Assembly (NCBI GenBank): GCA_024138015.1
Contig: JAMXBB010000001.1
Span: 89,580,497 to 89,644,496, forward strand
Direction of reading: 5' to 3'
Source of the DNA: Lumnitzera littorea
Lineage: Eukaryota > Streptophyta > Magnoliopsida > Myrtales > Combretaceae
Length of the DNA: 64,000 bases
A program made the translations under genes and the position numbers. The notes beneath the pieces were generated by a model that saw only the letters and a list, made by a program, of their open reading frames with translations, searched no databases and was not told the origin of the DNA. Every line of letters begins with the position of its first letter. The first letter of the stretch is position 1. Positions 45,921-58,054 of this stretch are shown one piece after another.

Positions 45921-47012
45921 TGTTGAACCTAAGGGTCATCATTTGATTTTGATGAGAACAAAACTAAAGGTATATATTTAAAAATATTGTTTTTTAAGAG
46001 AACAAAATAAGCAAATGATTAAACTAAGTATTATTTGATTATATTGAGTTAATTGAATAAGATCAATTAATTTACTTAATGATTAAATATATCGATTAAC
46101 TTTATAAGATATTTAATCTTTTGAGTGGTAATCAAATGATTTTGAAGTTAAATTGTAAAGTGTATTTACTCGTTGTGCGTTAAAAGTATTTTCAGGTGAT
46201 ACTTGGCCTACCAGTATGATGGCTCAAGGAAGAACCAAGTTGACGGTATAAAGCCTTGGATAATAAAAGGAAGAACTCCTTGATTATGAAGAGTCGGCAT
46301 ATTGGTTCACTTACCGGTATTCATGTCGATAGTGCAGTTTGTCACCAACTTATTGGTAAGGGTAAGGTATTGTTTCAACTAGTTGTTGGAGTATTCAATA
46401 CACTATAACGAGAAGAATTGAATGAGATGATATAAATGCTTGATAATACGACCAAGGACGAGAGAATTGATCTTTTGCTACAATATTCTAACATTCTTTT
46501 GTGTTCTTATTGTTTATTATTCTCATTGTCTCTTATATCTTAATTTACTAATATTTAGAGAGATTTAAAGTTTAGTACTTGTGAGCTATTAGTTGTAAAA
46601 TATTGAGAGTAAGCACTACAACTATATTCCTTGAGATTAAGTGTTTGTGTTATGAGTAGAGATTATGATTTGTGTTGAGAATTGTGACTATGAAACTTGT
46701 GTAATCAAGTTTGTGTTTATGTAGCTCTTGGAGCTTGGATTGAGAAATCAATAAAGTGGTATGAAGTCTTCGATTAGAGGCGTTGTGTGTCCATGGAGAC
46801 TAGGAGGCACTCCGAACTCCATGTTATATTCGGGCATGATTTTCTTTATCTCTATCTCTTTTAATTTTCGCACTTGTTATTGTTTTACCATTATCTTGAT
46901 TATGCTCTTTGTTACTTTTAGTGTTTAATTTCAAAAAGAATTGTAATTTGTCCTTAAAACTCAATTCACCCCACCACCCCCCCTCCTCTTGAGTTTAGCC
47001 TAGTGTTCTACA
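45921..47012 (+). repeat. 5' LTR of the copia-type element
   Basis: 1,092 bp, starts TGTTGAACC and ends TTCTACA. It aligns throughout with 51,943-53,022, with scattered substitutions. It contains CCGGTATTCATG-type motifs near 46,310 that recur in the internal spacer. Confidence 0.92.
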
Positions 47013-47028
47013 TTTGGTATTAGAGCTA
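47013..47028 (+). promoter_or_regulatory. primer binding site, initiator-Met tRNA type
   Basis: TTTGGTATTAGAGCT directly follows the 5' LTR. Plant Ty1/copia elements use TGGTATCAGAGC, complementary to the 3' end of initiator Met tRNA; one C is T here. Confidence 0.85.
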
Positions 47029-47069
47029 ATTTCTAATCACTTACTTAACCGCATATTAGAGTAAAGGTC

Positions 47070-48710
47070 ATGGCATCTAATGCATCAGGCTTTCTATAAG
47101 GACAAGCAATTAATAGATCTCCTCTTTTAATTAGTAACAAATATCCATATTGAAAATATAGGATGTCTATATTCTTGAAAGTACAAAATAGATTATTATA
47201 GCATGTAGTTAACCAATAACTATTTAAGATCGAAGGAAAGGAAGAAAGAGATTACTCAGATGATGATTGAAAATTACTTGATCTAAATGAAGTTGTTATG
47301 AATATTTTGTATTGTACTATAAATGAAAATGACTTCAATAGGATATATACATGTAAAAGTACTAAAGGAATATGGGATGAATCATAAATCACATATGAAA
47401 GAACTAGTGGAGTAAGGGATACAAAAATAAGCTTATTATGTAGACAATTTGAAAATTTTAGGATGGATCCAAATGAAACAATTGATAAGATGCATAATAG
47501 GTTTATCAATATCATTAATCCCTTGAGTATTCTTGGAAAGACATTTACTAATTTAGAGATAAATTCTAAAATTCTTAGGTTTTTACCAAGAGATTGGGAA
47601 GCCAAGAAAACTGCAATCAAGGAAGCCCATGATCTTAATGAAATGTCAAAAGAGCAACGTTTTGGAACTCTTAAAACTCACGAGATGGTTAAGATGAAGG
47701 AGAAAAGAAAACAATTATTTTGAAGGCAACCAATGAGAGATTAAGTAGTGATGAAAGTGAGGGTGATGATGATGTGACCATGATCATAAGAAATTTCAAA
47801 AAGTTCATGAAGTTCAGTAGAAAATTAGCAAAAGACAAGGATAAAAATATATCTCGATTAAGAAAGGAGAAGAAGGAAATAATCAAGTGGTATAATTGCA
47901 AAAAACTAGGTCACATTCAACAATATTGCCCAAATATTAAGAAAGCCAAGAAATGAGCAAAGAAAAAGGTTATGATGGTAACTTGGAGTGATGGCGATTC
48001 AAGTGACTTGAATAGGGAAATATGCTTTATGGCTATGGACAATGAGGTATGTTCTACTTCTTCTAGCGACTCAAAATTTGATGAGTTCAAAAATATGTAT
48101 GATGAGTTACTTAGAATTTATTAAAATTCAAAAGAAGAACAAAATGATGATTGAAATAGGAAGTAAATTTAATCTATTTAGAAATGAATATAATAAAGTG
48201 AATGATGCCAAAAAAAGTTTTGAGAAGGATAATGAGTACTTAAAATTACAAGTTGATAAATTAAATAGAAATAATGAAGAATTGAATCCTAGGAATAAGG
48301 AGTTAGCTAAGGAAAATGATCAATTAAAAAAAAAGCGTAATTCTCTTAAAACAAAAGTTGAAAGCATGAACAATGAGGATAATATGGTTGATAGGCTAGG
48401 AGAGCTTCAAATTGACAATGTTATCTTAAAGTCTAGCCTAAATGATTCAAAACAAACTATAGCTAAGTTTGTAAATGGAGAAAAAAATTTGGATAAGCTC
48501 CTTAGCTCTCAAAGGCAAGGATTAGACAAGGTCGGAATTGGCTATAGTAAGGAAAATATTTATAAGTTTTACAAGAGTTAATTTGTAAAAGTAACGACCA
48601 AGACTTGTAACTATCGTGGTAAATATGATCATATTGCGTGTACATGTGCAATAAGTCACAATACCAATTTAAATTATAAAGGTAAAATGATTTGGGTTCC
48701 AAAAGGATAA
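47070..48710 (+). pseudogene. copia-type gag, frameshifted
   Basis: Starts at the ATG of 47,070 (MASNASG). It is in frame with the gag core at 47,463-47,720, where RMDPNETIDKMHNRFINIIN and ILRFLPRDWEAKKTAIKEA match the UBN2-type copia gag domain. A frameshift near 47,715 leads to a Lys-rich segment and a zinc-knuckle remnant WYNCKKLGHIQQYC (about 47,890-47,930), whose first Cys is Tyr. A further shift leads to a coiled coil at 48,042-48,581 (KNKELAKENDQLKKK). A second knuckle-like CNYRGKYDHIACTC lies near 48,610-48,650. Gag would form the particle. Stops near 47,100-47,250 and the shifts show it is broken. Confidence 0.85.
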
Positions 48711-51700
48711 GGATATATCATTACTACTAACCATAAATGACCCAAACTCATATGGATACTAAAGAAGCAATTACATGTTTTTATAAGAACTTCAAATGGG
48801 AGCAACTCAAGAAACTTAAATGTAGAATGCTTAAAGAAAATTCAAAATGCGTCCAACATGGTATTTGATTCAAGAAACTCATTTAAGTAATCTCCATACA
48901 ATAACTAACATATTTTATGTGCACTTAAAGTTCTCTACGTTTGCTAAGGCTTTCTTATGCACATATCTATCATCTCTTGATTTTAATATCAAATGTTAGC
49001 TTCCACATGTTTAAATATGCGAATGTTTTATGCTTAAATGGTTGGATTGATTCGATTATGAAACTATGTATAATTGACCTATCTTTAGCTACATTTGAGC
49101 TCACCTAAACATTTAGGGACTCAATTAGTGTTTTAGCAATTGCTAGCTTTGCAACCTATGCTTAAACTCTCATCATGTCATAATATGCATTTACAACTAA
49201 CTCAAAAGCTTAAATTGTAAATATCATGAATTTTGTGCACATTTGAAGTTGCGCATGTATGTTTAGGATCATATGTGCACAATTTTGCCATGTTTTGATT
49301 TCTGTGTTCAAATCCAGTTCCCATATGTTTAATTTTTTCCATAGATTGTGGTTGAATGATTAATTTGGCTTATTTTTGTTTTTGTGCTAGTTTGACTCTC
49401 CTAGACCCAAATTAGGCTCTTATTGTTGCTTGGAAAGTCATGTGATTATTTTACCCATTTGCATGTTATATGTTTTGATTATACCATCCTTATATCTATA
49501 GGGACTATTGAAACTTTTTTAAAGCATCAAATTATTACAAACTTGATTTAGTGTGTATGCATGTCATTAAGCTCAATTTATATTTAATAGTTGATTTTGA
49601 TGATTTTAAGTGGTGATTTTTGGACTTTTGAATCCTTGTTATGATATTTTCCTTCCATTATGCTTAAATATGATGTTGAAACTTGCTTGAAATATTAATT
49701 TGTCATAACTAAGCCTCATTGCTCAAAATTGATCATTCGTGCATTTACATAGTTTAATAATGAACTTTCTAGCAACTAATGACTTAATTTCATTAAATCT
49801 TGCTAATCTTGCTAAGATATAAACTTTTCACACTCAATTGGACCTAAGAAACATGCTCATATAAATTTCATGCATTAAATATAATATTTAGGTTGTTTTG
49901 GGTAAACTTGAAGTTATTCCTAAGTATTCAAGTTCATATATGCACTAATTTATTATTTATCGGTTTCGTGCTCAAAATCGGGCTTAACAGGTTTATTTTC
50001 ATCACTAAATCATGTTCAAGTGGTAAATCTAGCTTAATTTGAATTTTGTGCATATTTGACCTCTCTAAACCCTTATTAAGGCACTAAGTGCTATGTAGAG
50101 CATCGTATGCCTATTTATGCCTATATGAATGTTACTTGATTTGATCATGTATCTTTTATGCTTCTTAATATCTTTTAACCTGTTTGAAGTATGAACTCCT
50201 CTTGAATATTGAGAAAGGATCTCTACTTGCTCTTTAGCCATTTGCATGATTAAAGAACTCAAGTAGTGATTTTACAATTTGTGAAGCTTTAAAGCTATAA
50301 TTTGTGGCTACTATGCTCAAACATGTATTTGAAATTTTTACTTAAAGTGCTGGTGTGTAAAAACTCAATGCCTATGCACATAATTTTCTCCTACATAGAC
50401 ACTTTCACTTTATCATGAATTACATAGCTCTATGGATTTGATCTGGATAAATCTTAGCTATCTAGTTAAAAATTAAGTTTCTGAAGCCTTAACAAACTCG
50501 AATAAACTTGCTTGAAATGTTAGAATACTCATTAAATCATTTAAAGTAAACTTGAGTTGGTAACTTGAACAAATGAAGTGAATTTAAGTAAGATTTTGTA
50601 GAATTGCAGAATACCAGCATGACGGTACCCAAACTATCGGCATGCCAGTATGCTCTGCTAGATAAGAAGATACATTCGGTTATGATCCAAGAATTGGCAT
50701 GTTGGTACCCCTAACCACCGACATGTCGGTATATTATTTTCTATAACAAACTTGTAAGGCTTTTGTTCCCATAACCGGCATGCTAGTACCTCTGTTTCCA
50801 GGCATTATTTTTCAAAACTCTCGAATTTTCTCTTTCCTTGCTTCTATTCCCAATTCATCTTCTTCTCCCAAACCTTAGAATCCTTCTCTCTCTTCAATCC
50901 ACCATCTTCAAACCCTCAAAATCATAATTTTCCCTAATCAATGATCTCTAAACCCACAAATCTCTCATCAATCCCCTCACTTCTTCAAATCACACTCTCC
51001 TCTTCTTCCTTACATGACTTTCTCTTTCTACCAAACCCCCATCCACCATCACAATGCCACCTTGATGAATTATAGTCACTTTCAAACAAACTATCACTGC
51101 CCATCTTGTCCCTTTCCTCCTTTAGCTCAAGATGGTGATCCACCAACTGCATGAATTGATAACTTCCAATCTATTTTATATATGCTCTTCTTTATGTTTA
51201 TATCATGTTATGAACTGAGTCATTGGCCACTACTATTGTTACTTTCTTATGTCTCGCCTTGGCCATTATTTTGCCTTTTGTTGCTTATGTTGCTTGTTTA
51301 TATTATTTACTATGTATGATTTATGTATCTCATAGGGTTATTACACTCCTCATGGTTGACTTATGTTGCTTGTTTATATTATTTAATACTTGTGGTTTAT
51401 GTATCTTACAGGGTTATTACACTCCTCATGGTTGGCTTATGTTTTTGAACATTTGGTGTAGTATGGGTTGATCTTGATGAATTCATTATGGCAATCTTAT
51501 TTGGTATGGTTTTTAGCTTCTTTGATTTCACTTTTATAGGGAGTATATCCTAAGGCTTAAGTTAGGATTATGTCGACATTTTAACTTGAATTCTCTTCTC
51601 TTTTCACCACCTGGATACTCCTCTTTTTGATGAGGCCAAAGAGGGAGAAATATTTAAGTTGTTAGAGTGTCAAAAAGTATATTAAGTTGAATTGATAATA

Positions 51701-51942
51701 GTTACTCAAAATATAATATTGATCCTATAACTTTGGCATATGCTTGATTCTTTGAAAAATTGATATATTCTTTATGTGAAGTTATTAAAAAGTGAGACTT
51801 AGTTCCTTAGTACATAAATACTCTCATTTTGCAAGCACTCACTTAATCTTATTCAATTGCCAAATATCTTGAAATTGAGTGCTAAAGTGAGGGGGAGCAT
51901 TTAAAGTATAAGAGTTTTGTCCTAAAAAAAAAAGGGAGAGAT
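48711..51942 (+). other. non-coding internal region replacing pol in the copia-type element
   Basis: Over 3.2 kb without any readable protease, integrase, RT or RNase H motif in either strand. A cluster of short CCGGCATGCCGGTA-like motifs lies at 50,605-50,810. A CT-rich stretch occupies 50,870-51,060. Near 51,625-51,650 is TTTTTGATGAGGCCAAAGAG, close to the DNA that normally follows pol in SIRE-type elements. Short frames (50,065-50,262; 51,223-51,471) have no recognised domain. Confidence 0.7.
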
Positions 51943-53022
51943 TGTTGAACCTAAAGTTCATCATTTGATTTTAATGAGAACAAAATAAAAGGTATATATT
52001 TAAACATGTTGTTTTTCAAGAAAACAAAACAAGTGGATGATTAAACTAAGTATTATTTGATTATATTGAGTTAATTGAATAAGATTGATTAATATGCTTA
52101 ATGATTAAATATATCAATTAACTCTATAAGATATTTAATTTTTTGAGTGATGATGAAATGATCTTGAGGTTGAATTGCAAAGTGTATTTGTTCGTTGTGT
52201 GTTAAAAGTATTTTTAGGTGATACTTGGCCTATTAGCATGATGGCTTAAGGAAGAACCAAGTTAACAGTGTAAAGCCCTGGATAACAAAAGGAAGAACTC
52301 CCTGATCATGAAGAGCTGAAATGTCAGTTCACTTACCGGTGTTCATGCTAGTAGTGCAATTTGTTACCGGCTTGCTGGTAAGTAACTAGTTATTGGAGCA
52401 TTTAATACACTACAACGAGAAGAATTAAATAGGATGACATAAATGTTCAACAACCCGACCAAGGATAAGAGAGAATTGATCTTTTGCTACAATATTCCAA
52501 CATTCTTTTGTGTTCATATTGTCTATTATTCTCATTGTTTCTTCTATCTTAATTTGTTAATATTTAGAGAGATTTGAAGTATAGTCCTTGTGAGCTATTA
52601 GTTGCAAAGTATTGAGAGTTAAAAGAACTACACTAATAATCCTTGAGATTGAGTATTTATGTTGTAAGTAAAGATTATTTGTGTTAAGAGTCGTAAGTGT
52701 AAAACTCATGTAACCAAGTTTGTGTTTGTGTAGCTCTTGGAGCTTGGATTGAGAAATCAATAAAGTGGTGTGAAATCCTTGATTGGAGGAATTCTGTGTT
52801 CATGGAGACTAGAGAGCAGTCCGAACTCCACGTTATATTCGAGCATGATCTTCTTTATCCCTATCTCTTTTAATTTCCGCACTTATTATTATTTTATTAT
52901 TATCTTGATTATGTTCATTATTACTTTTAGTGTTTAATTGTGAAAAGAATTGCAATTTGTCCTTGAAACTCAATTCACTTTCACCCCCTCTCCCCCTCTC
53001 GAGTTTAGCCTAGTGTTCTTTA
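51943..53022 (+). repeat. 3' LTR of the copia-type element
   Basis: 1,080 bp, starts TGTTGAACC and ends TTCTTTA, where the 5' LTR ends TTCTACA. It is followed by the GAGGT duplication at 53,023-53,027. Confidence 0.92.
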
Positions 53023-54463
53023 GAGGTAGGGGGTAATAAAAATGCATCAGGAAGCTTCAATTCATTCTTTTTAGCAACATTGGAAATGAAACGGATCAAC
53101 TTGTTTTGCTTATTAATCACCCGCCCAATCTTATCATCCATTTTCTTCTTTATGTTGTCGTGGCTTGTCATCATGTTTTGCAACATCTCCTTAATTTGAT
53201 CCAATTGAGGGGCAGATCCTTGACTTGAACTAACACCCCTTACCCTTTCATCATCACCAAAGTGCAAAACATGCTGAGCTAAATCTTCTTCATGTAAAAC
53301 TTACTTGATTTCGATTTTTTTTTAACTATCTTATAGAAAGAAAGCCCATGCTGAGGAAAGGATAAGAATCAAAATGAAATGAAAGATACAATACAGATAG
53401 ACGAAAACTCTCTCTAAGGAACTCAACAAAATAGCACCATAACTTCGAGAGAAGGGGTACCTCCTCACAAAGGGGGTTTTACAGCTTGTATGGGCCTTTG
53501 TCAATTTCTTTGAGTTTCATTCTTGCGAAAAACTTTCCCTTTCTTTTAGATTGAAAAAGCAATTTCTTATATGTTGGAATGTATCTCTCCTTAAGGGCTT
53601 TGTTTCTCCTACCAAAGTCATTTGGGGCATTTGCTAAGACAAGAGGCCCATCCTTTAAGTGAGAATAGTAATAAAAGGCTCACAAAATATATTTCTATGT
53701 TCCCTAGTCTTAGTAGCCCATTTAACTAAATACTTAGCCAATAAAACCTCTATGTTCATAAGGTACTGTTGTGTTATGCTGTATAGAGATAGCAACTCCA
53801 ATGTGCCCATAACATTTCTACTCTTCCCACATCTCGCTATCATATGAGATATCAACCAATGAACCACTATACTTAGGATGCCTCATAGTAGAAGCCTTGC
53901 TAGATTTCAAAATGTAAGGATGTAAATGGGCAATGTCCTTCTAGAATTGTGAAGCCGAAACTCCACATGGCAAACAATATGAGAGATCATGAAATTCTTA
54001 AGTCTGAACATATTCCTCGTTGTAGAATCCCATATAGACTCTAAACTTGGCGATAGTAATGCAATAAGCTTGGCCATTAACATGGAATCTCATTTGCCTT
54101 TTAGCCCAATAACACTCTTCAAAAGGCTTCATTAATTGCAAAGTGCATAAGAACTCAAGGGTAAGCTCTTGCCAAATTTGGACTTGAAGTACTAGAAACT
54201 TCTCCCATGGTTTAATAGAGAACATTGCTTGTACTTGCTCCATGAGGTTTAACTATTCAATCACTCCCCAATCTAACTAAAGAGTTTCACCAAATGTATA
54301 CATTTGAAACCTCTTTCATAAGATTTCATCTTGAAACCGTAACATTGGGTAGATCGAAGGTTCAATAGCCATCAACAGTTGAGGAGATTACGGCAATTAT
54401 GAGGATCAAGTGGATGCAATGGATTTATCCTCTCTTGACCGAAAGTTTAGCTCTCGATGCCAT
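53023..54463 (-). pseudogene. Athila-like ORF3, N-terminal and middle parts
   Basis: On the - strand a Met at 54,463-54,461 starts MASRAKLSVKRG, followed by a stop. The body includes WQELTLEFLCTLQLMKPFEE and QAYCITIAKFRVYMGFYNEE (54,190-54,010), the pattern of the third ORF of Athila-type elements. IEVLLAKYLVKW and IFCEPFIT follow near 53,760-53,665, and a helical LDQIKEMLQNMMTS near 53,195. The frame passes into the copia-type insertion at 53,023 and resumes at 45,920. Multiple stops are present. The product is probably element-specific; no envelope function can be shown. Confidence 0.65.
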
Positions 54464-55720
54464 GTTCTTATCCAAAAAGAAACAATTCTCAAGTCAACAT
54501 TTTAGTAACCAAGAGCTTCCTTACACTTAGAACAAATAAATACACTAAAAATCATAACTAAGTATGGAGGAAAAAACACTATAGCTTATTGAGAAATTTT
54601 ATCGAACACTTAATGGGCATACATAATATAGTTGTTTTCTTGAGAACATTTCCATGCAATCTTAACAACTAATGACACAAGAGAGATTCCTAGCATACTT
54701 AACACATAATTCTTCAATTGAATGGATCGATAGCACTTCTAATTTGATAAAACTCTAAAACCTTAAGTGTTATAGTAAAGAAGATAAAGAATAATGCATA
54801 TCAATCAAGAAAATTCAACATTTCAAAGCATGACAACATACCCACCCCTAGTTTAATGCACTATAAACAATACGATTATGTCATAAACTGTGTCTTTTAA
54901 AACAAAAATGGCTCCTAATTTGAATGATACGATTGTGTTGGACTATAATCTACACTTCAAACACTCAAAACATGTGTAAAATTGCTTCAATCCTACAAAG
55001 AGACTAGAATAATGCAAAAGCCTTAAATTGTCATCAAGAACCAACTTGCAAGAGAGAAATTTCTCAAATCAAATTCATAACAAGCATAGTAAGAATAATG
55101 ATCAAGATGCATACCTGGTTCATGGATAGAGACTAAAGTGAGAGTGAAGAGGAATGACACTTGTTGATGTACGAATGAGAAAGAATTAGAGTGTGTGGGT
55201 GTTTTTTTAGTGTATGCTCATGAGAGGAAGTAGGAAGAGAGGAAATATAATGTAATGCAAGCAACTAAAATGAAGTAGAGATCAGGTGTGTTAAGCTTAT
55301 ATAGGATGCATGACATGATTGTTTGTTCACTTTAATCGACATGATTGAAAGATACAACCATGTTTCCTAAGTCGTATAACTCATTGTAGGTCACTCAATT
55401 TTTTATGGCTGCTATTGATATAACTGGGAGATACGACCATATCTCCCAAGTTGTGTAACTCATTGAAGGTTACGCTTAGGTGACTACCTTACAAGAGATA
55501 CGATTATGTCTCTAATACGAATAGAGATATGATCGTATCTCTTGCTTATGTAACCTACTGTACATGGCCTTTTTTTTTTTTAATCAAAGAAAATAGAACA
55601 TAAGATAATACCTAAATAAATGAAAGCAAAAATTACTAAAATAAATGTAAACTTAAGTTGCCTCCTAAGAGTGCTATGTTTAACGTCAATAGCTCGACAG
55701 AATGCATGACTGACTTACCT
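54464..55720 (-). other. Athila-like spacer between the pol remnant and ORF3
   Basis: Non-coding. On the - strand it starts with the marker TGTCGAGCTATTGACGTTAA (about 55,700-55,680). It holds several short inverted GAGATACGA..TCGTATCTC motifs (55,340-55,560). It then has a TATA-like CCTATATAAGCTT near 55,295-55,308, a donor-like CAG|GTATGC at 55,115/55,114 and an acceptor-like TTTTTGGATAAG ending at 54,467, just before the ORF3 Met. Confidence 0.5.
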
Positions 55721-56289
55721 TCATTCGGGTAGAGATGGATCTCCTTCCTTACCTCGCTTCCAAACTCTCCACATAAGTATAGACTTATCCTTTGGCAATT
55801 AGCCTTGTAAATTCCCTTGTCTACTTATGTGACTTCCATTGAATCTCTTCTTATCGTATTACTTATCAAACTCGTGTAGCTTAAGCTTCTTCTTTTTGTT
55901 GCTTTCCGCTTGGATGTAGTGGTTACCAATAACTTCGAGCTCCTCACTACAAAAAGCGTGTTCCAAACGATCTCTTGATTATTTTCATTCCAGTATCAGT
56001 AGCTTCTCTTTAGAAAGTTCTAACTTTTTTTCCTTTGGTCTACAAAATGGTTCAAACCCCTTTATTACCACAGTAGATTCATTAGCTCCCAACTGAGTGA
56101 CAAGTTCAGAATGATTAGGGGTTTTAACCATCTCTTCATTTCCCTTTTCCCGAAAATGAGTCAAAGGTTCTTTAGCAAGAGTTTCCTATAAACATTCAGT
56201 AACAATGGCATCAGTTTAATCAATATCATAGCTTATGCCCTCTAGGTCATGAGACTTGTTCATTGTATATGAAATTTGAAAAACAATTT
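55721..56289 (-). pseudogene. Athila-like pol remnant, RT-integrase region deleted
   Basis: The - strand reads on from the protease through GFEPFCRPKEKKLELSKEKL (about 56,070-56,010) and a Lys-rich section, then directly into the post-pol spacer. Nothing resembling RT, RNase H or the integrase core is left, so several kilobases were lost by deletion. Confidence 0.55.
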
Positions 56290-56650
56290 CTTCATGTCCA
56301 ACCTTACACTTACTAACATCAAACACAACCCTAGCAGTAGCTAAGATAGGTTTACCCAGAATTAATGGTACCTCAAGATTCTCATCTAAATCAAGGATAA
56401 CAAAGTTTACAGGAAAAATGAATTTATCGACTCACACTAAAACATCCTATGTGATGCCTCTAGGGTATGTGATAGATCTAACAGCTAATTGAAGGCACAT
56501 GTGTATTGGTTTAGATTCTCTTAACCCTAGCTTTTTGAATAGTTTATATGGCATCAAATTCATACTAACCCCTAATTTTACTAAAGCATTATGTATTGAC
56601 AAATTTCCAAGCACACGTGAAAGAGTAAAACTTCCTAGATCTTTTAATTT
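56290..56650 (-). pseudogene. Athila-like aspartic protease, inactive
   Basis: On the - strand the segment LVKLGVSMNLMPYKLFKKLG is followed by LQLAVRSITYPRG, VDKFIFPVNFVILDLDENLE and VPLILGKPILATARVVFDV, a close match to the protease of Athila-type polyproteins. The site where active copies have the catalytic Asp before LGA reads K-L-G-V, so the Asp is missing. Two stops lie between PRGIT and VDKF. The enzyme would process gag-pol. Confidence 0.85.
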
Positions 56651-57099
56651 CTTTAGTAGCTTTCTCTAGAGAAGCACTAAGCAATAGTCATTTGGTGTGA
56701 CGATTGAAAGATCCTTTAACTTCCTGTTGTTCTATAAAAGATCCTTTAGGAACTTTACGTACTTTAGCATTTGCAATAAAGTATCAATAAGAGGTAAGTT
56801 TATGTACAATTGTTGAAAAAGATTGAGGAATTTACTGAATTGCTTATTCCAATAAGTGGAATCTTGTTTAAGATGTTGTGGATATAGGATGTGCGGCTTG
56901 TACTCCTTCAATTTTGGTGGCTCTACACTCCCTTTTGATCTAAGTGGCTCTATACTTACCTTATCCTTGACCTTCCCTTCTTTCGTAACTATTTCCCTAC
57001 TATTTCTCTTCTCAACTTGCAGCTCTTTTCCACTTCTCTTTACTACATTAACTTGTTTCCTAGAGTTTGTTTCAGTATTCCCAGGTAAGGACCTTTATG

Positions 57100-57955
57100 G
57101 TTGTTCATTTAGCATTCTTGGAAGTTGTCCAATTTGATCATCTAAGTTATGGATGGAAGCCTCTTGATTCCTCAAAGGAGTCTCTATCTGTTGTATTTTT
57201 GCCTCATTTTTCTAGATATATTTTTCTAGGAGACTCTCTAACTTCTTTTCTAAGGTTGGTAGGGGAGTTATAGGCTATTGAAACCCAGGTGGAGGTAAGT
57301 TTGATCATTGCTGAGGTTGATTTTTTGCTTGCTATTACTAACCTTAACTCTAATTTCAACTTCCCTATGAAAAATTAGAGTGAACTCTCCACCCTGGATT
57401 ATAGGTATTAGTATAGGGATTACACTGGGGTCTCAAGGATTTCCTTAGAAAATCAACTTACTCTATCTTTTCATTACCTACAAATCCTTCTTGGCAAAAA
57501 TCATTAGGACTAAGCTGAGGTTGTTGTGAATTGACTGAGAGTGAGTCGATCCTTTTACTTAACATTTCGACCTTAGTGGTCAAAGAATGAACTGCATTAA
57601 GCTAAAGCACATCCGCAACTCCTTGCTTTCTTTTGGGGTTTTCCCACCGATGATTGTTCATAGCCATCTCTTTAATCAAGTTCTAAATTTATTTAGGTGT
57701 CTTTGTATTAAGTATACCCTCAGCTGTTGCTTCTATTATTTGCCTTGTAGAAGAGTTGAGACCATGGTAAAAAGTTTGGATTTACATCCAAAAGGGGGAG
57801 GCCATGGTGTGGACACCGCCTTAACAAGTCCTTGAAGCACTCTCTGATGTCAAATAGGGTTTTACCCTCCAATTGGGTAAATGTGCAAATGTCGGCTTTA
57901 AGCTTAGCAGTGTTTGCGGGTAGAATTGATTTGAGAAATTGCTCTCTTGCAAGTT
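57100..57955 (-). pseudogene. Athila-like gag, N-terminally truncated
   Basis: On the - strand, from about 57,950: LKSILPANTAKLKADICTFT, GKTLFDIRECFKDLLRRCPHHG (about 57,860-57,800), the retrotransposon gag core. A region with KVEMLSKRIDSL (about 57,580-57,545), the Pro/Asn-rich NPYTNTYNPGWRVH (about 57,420-57,380) and the linker to protease follow. Homology stops abruptly near 57,955; the first part of gag and the 5' LTR are missing. Gag would build the particle. The + strand frames at 56,856-57,835 are shadows. Confidence 0.8.
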
Positions 57956-58054
57956 ATCATATCTTTTGTATCTAGGGTTTGTTGAGATTAAATCTATATC
58001 TAAAGGAGATATGAATGATTCAGTAGTGTGGCCTATAAATAGGAAGTAAACAAT

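Larger units (their letters stand above)
45921..53022 (+). mobile_element. Ty1/copia SIRE-like non-autonomous element with gag only
   Basis: 7,102 bp with two LTRs (45,921-47,012 and 51,943-53,022), both starting TGTTGAACCTAA. The exact 5-bp duplication is GAGGT (45,916-45,920 and 53,023-53,027). A primer site TTTGGTATTAGAGCT follows the 5' LTR and matches the usual initiator-Met tRNA site TGGTATCAGAGC with one change. A polypurine tract AAAAAAAAAAGGGAGAGAT precedes the 3' LTR. Gag is present but protease, integrase, RT and RNase H are absent. The stretch 48,720-51,940 is non-coding, which makes it a TR-GAG/LARD-type derivative that would need another element for movement. It sits inside ORF3 of the Athila-like remnant. 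Confidence 0.92.
40023..57955 (-). mobile_element. Athila-like Ty3/gypsy remnant with nested insertions
   Basis: Read on the - strand: part of gag (57,955-57,100), protease (56,650-56,290), no reverse transcriptase, RNase H or integrase, a non-coding spacer (55,720-54,467), ORF3 (54,463-53,023 continuing at 45,920-45,695), a tail with TACAATGAGGACAATATACG near 45,350, a polypurine tract near 41,380-41,396 and an LTR to about 40,023. The protease motifs, the GTCGAGCTATTGACGTTAAA spacer marker near 55,680-55,700 and the third ORF fit Athila-type elements. A solo LTR (42,039-44,890) and a copia-type element (45,921-53,022) are inserted. The right side is truncated inside gag and no 5' LTR is present. 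The left border is inferred from an LTR-like CA end. Confidence 0.75.
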
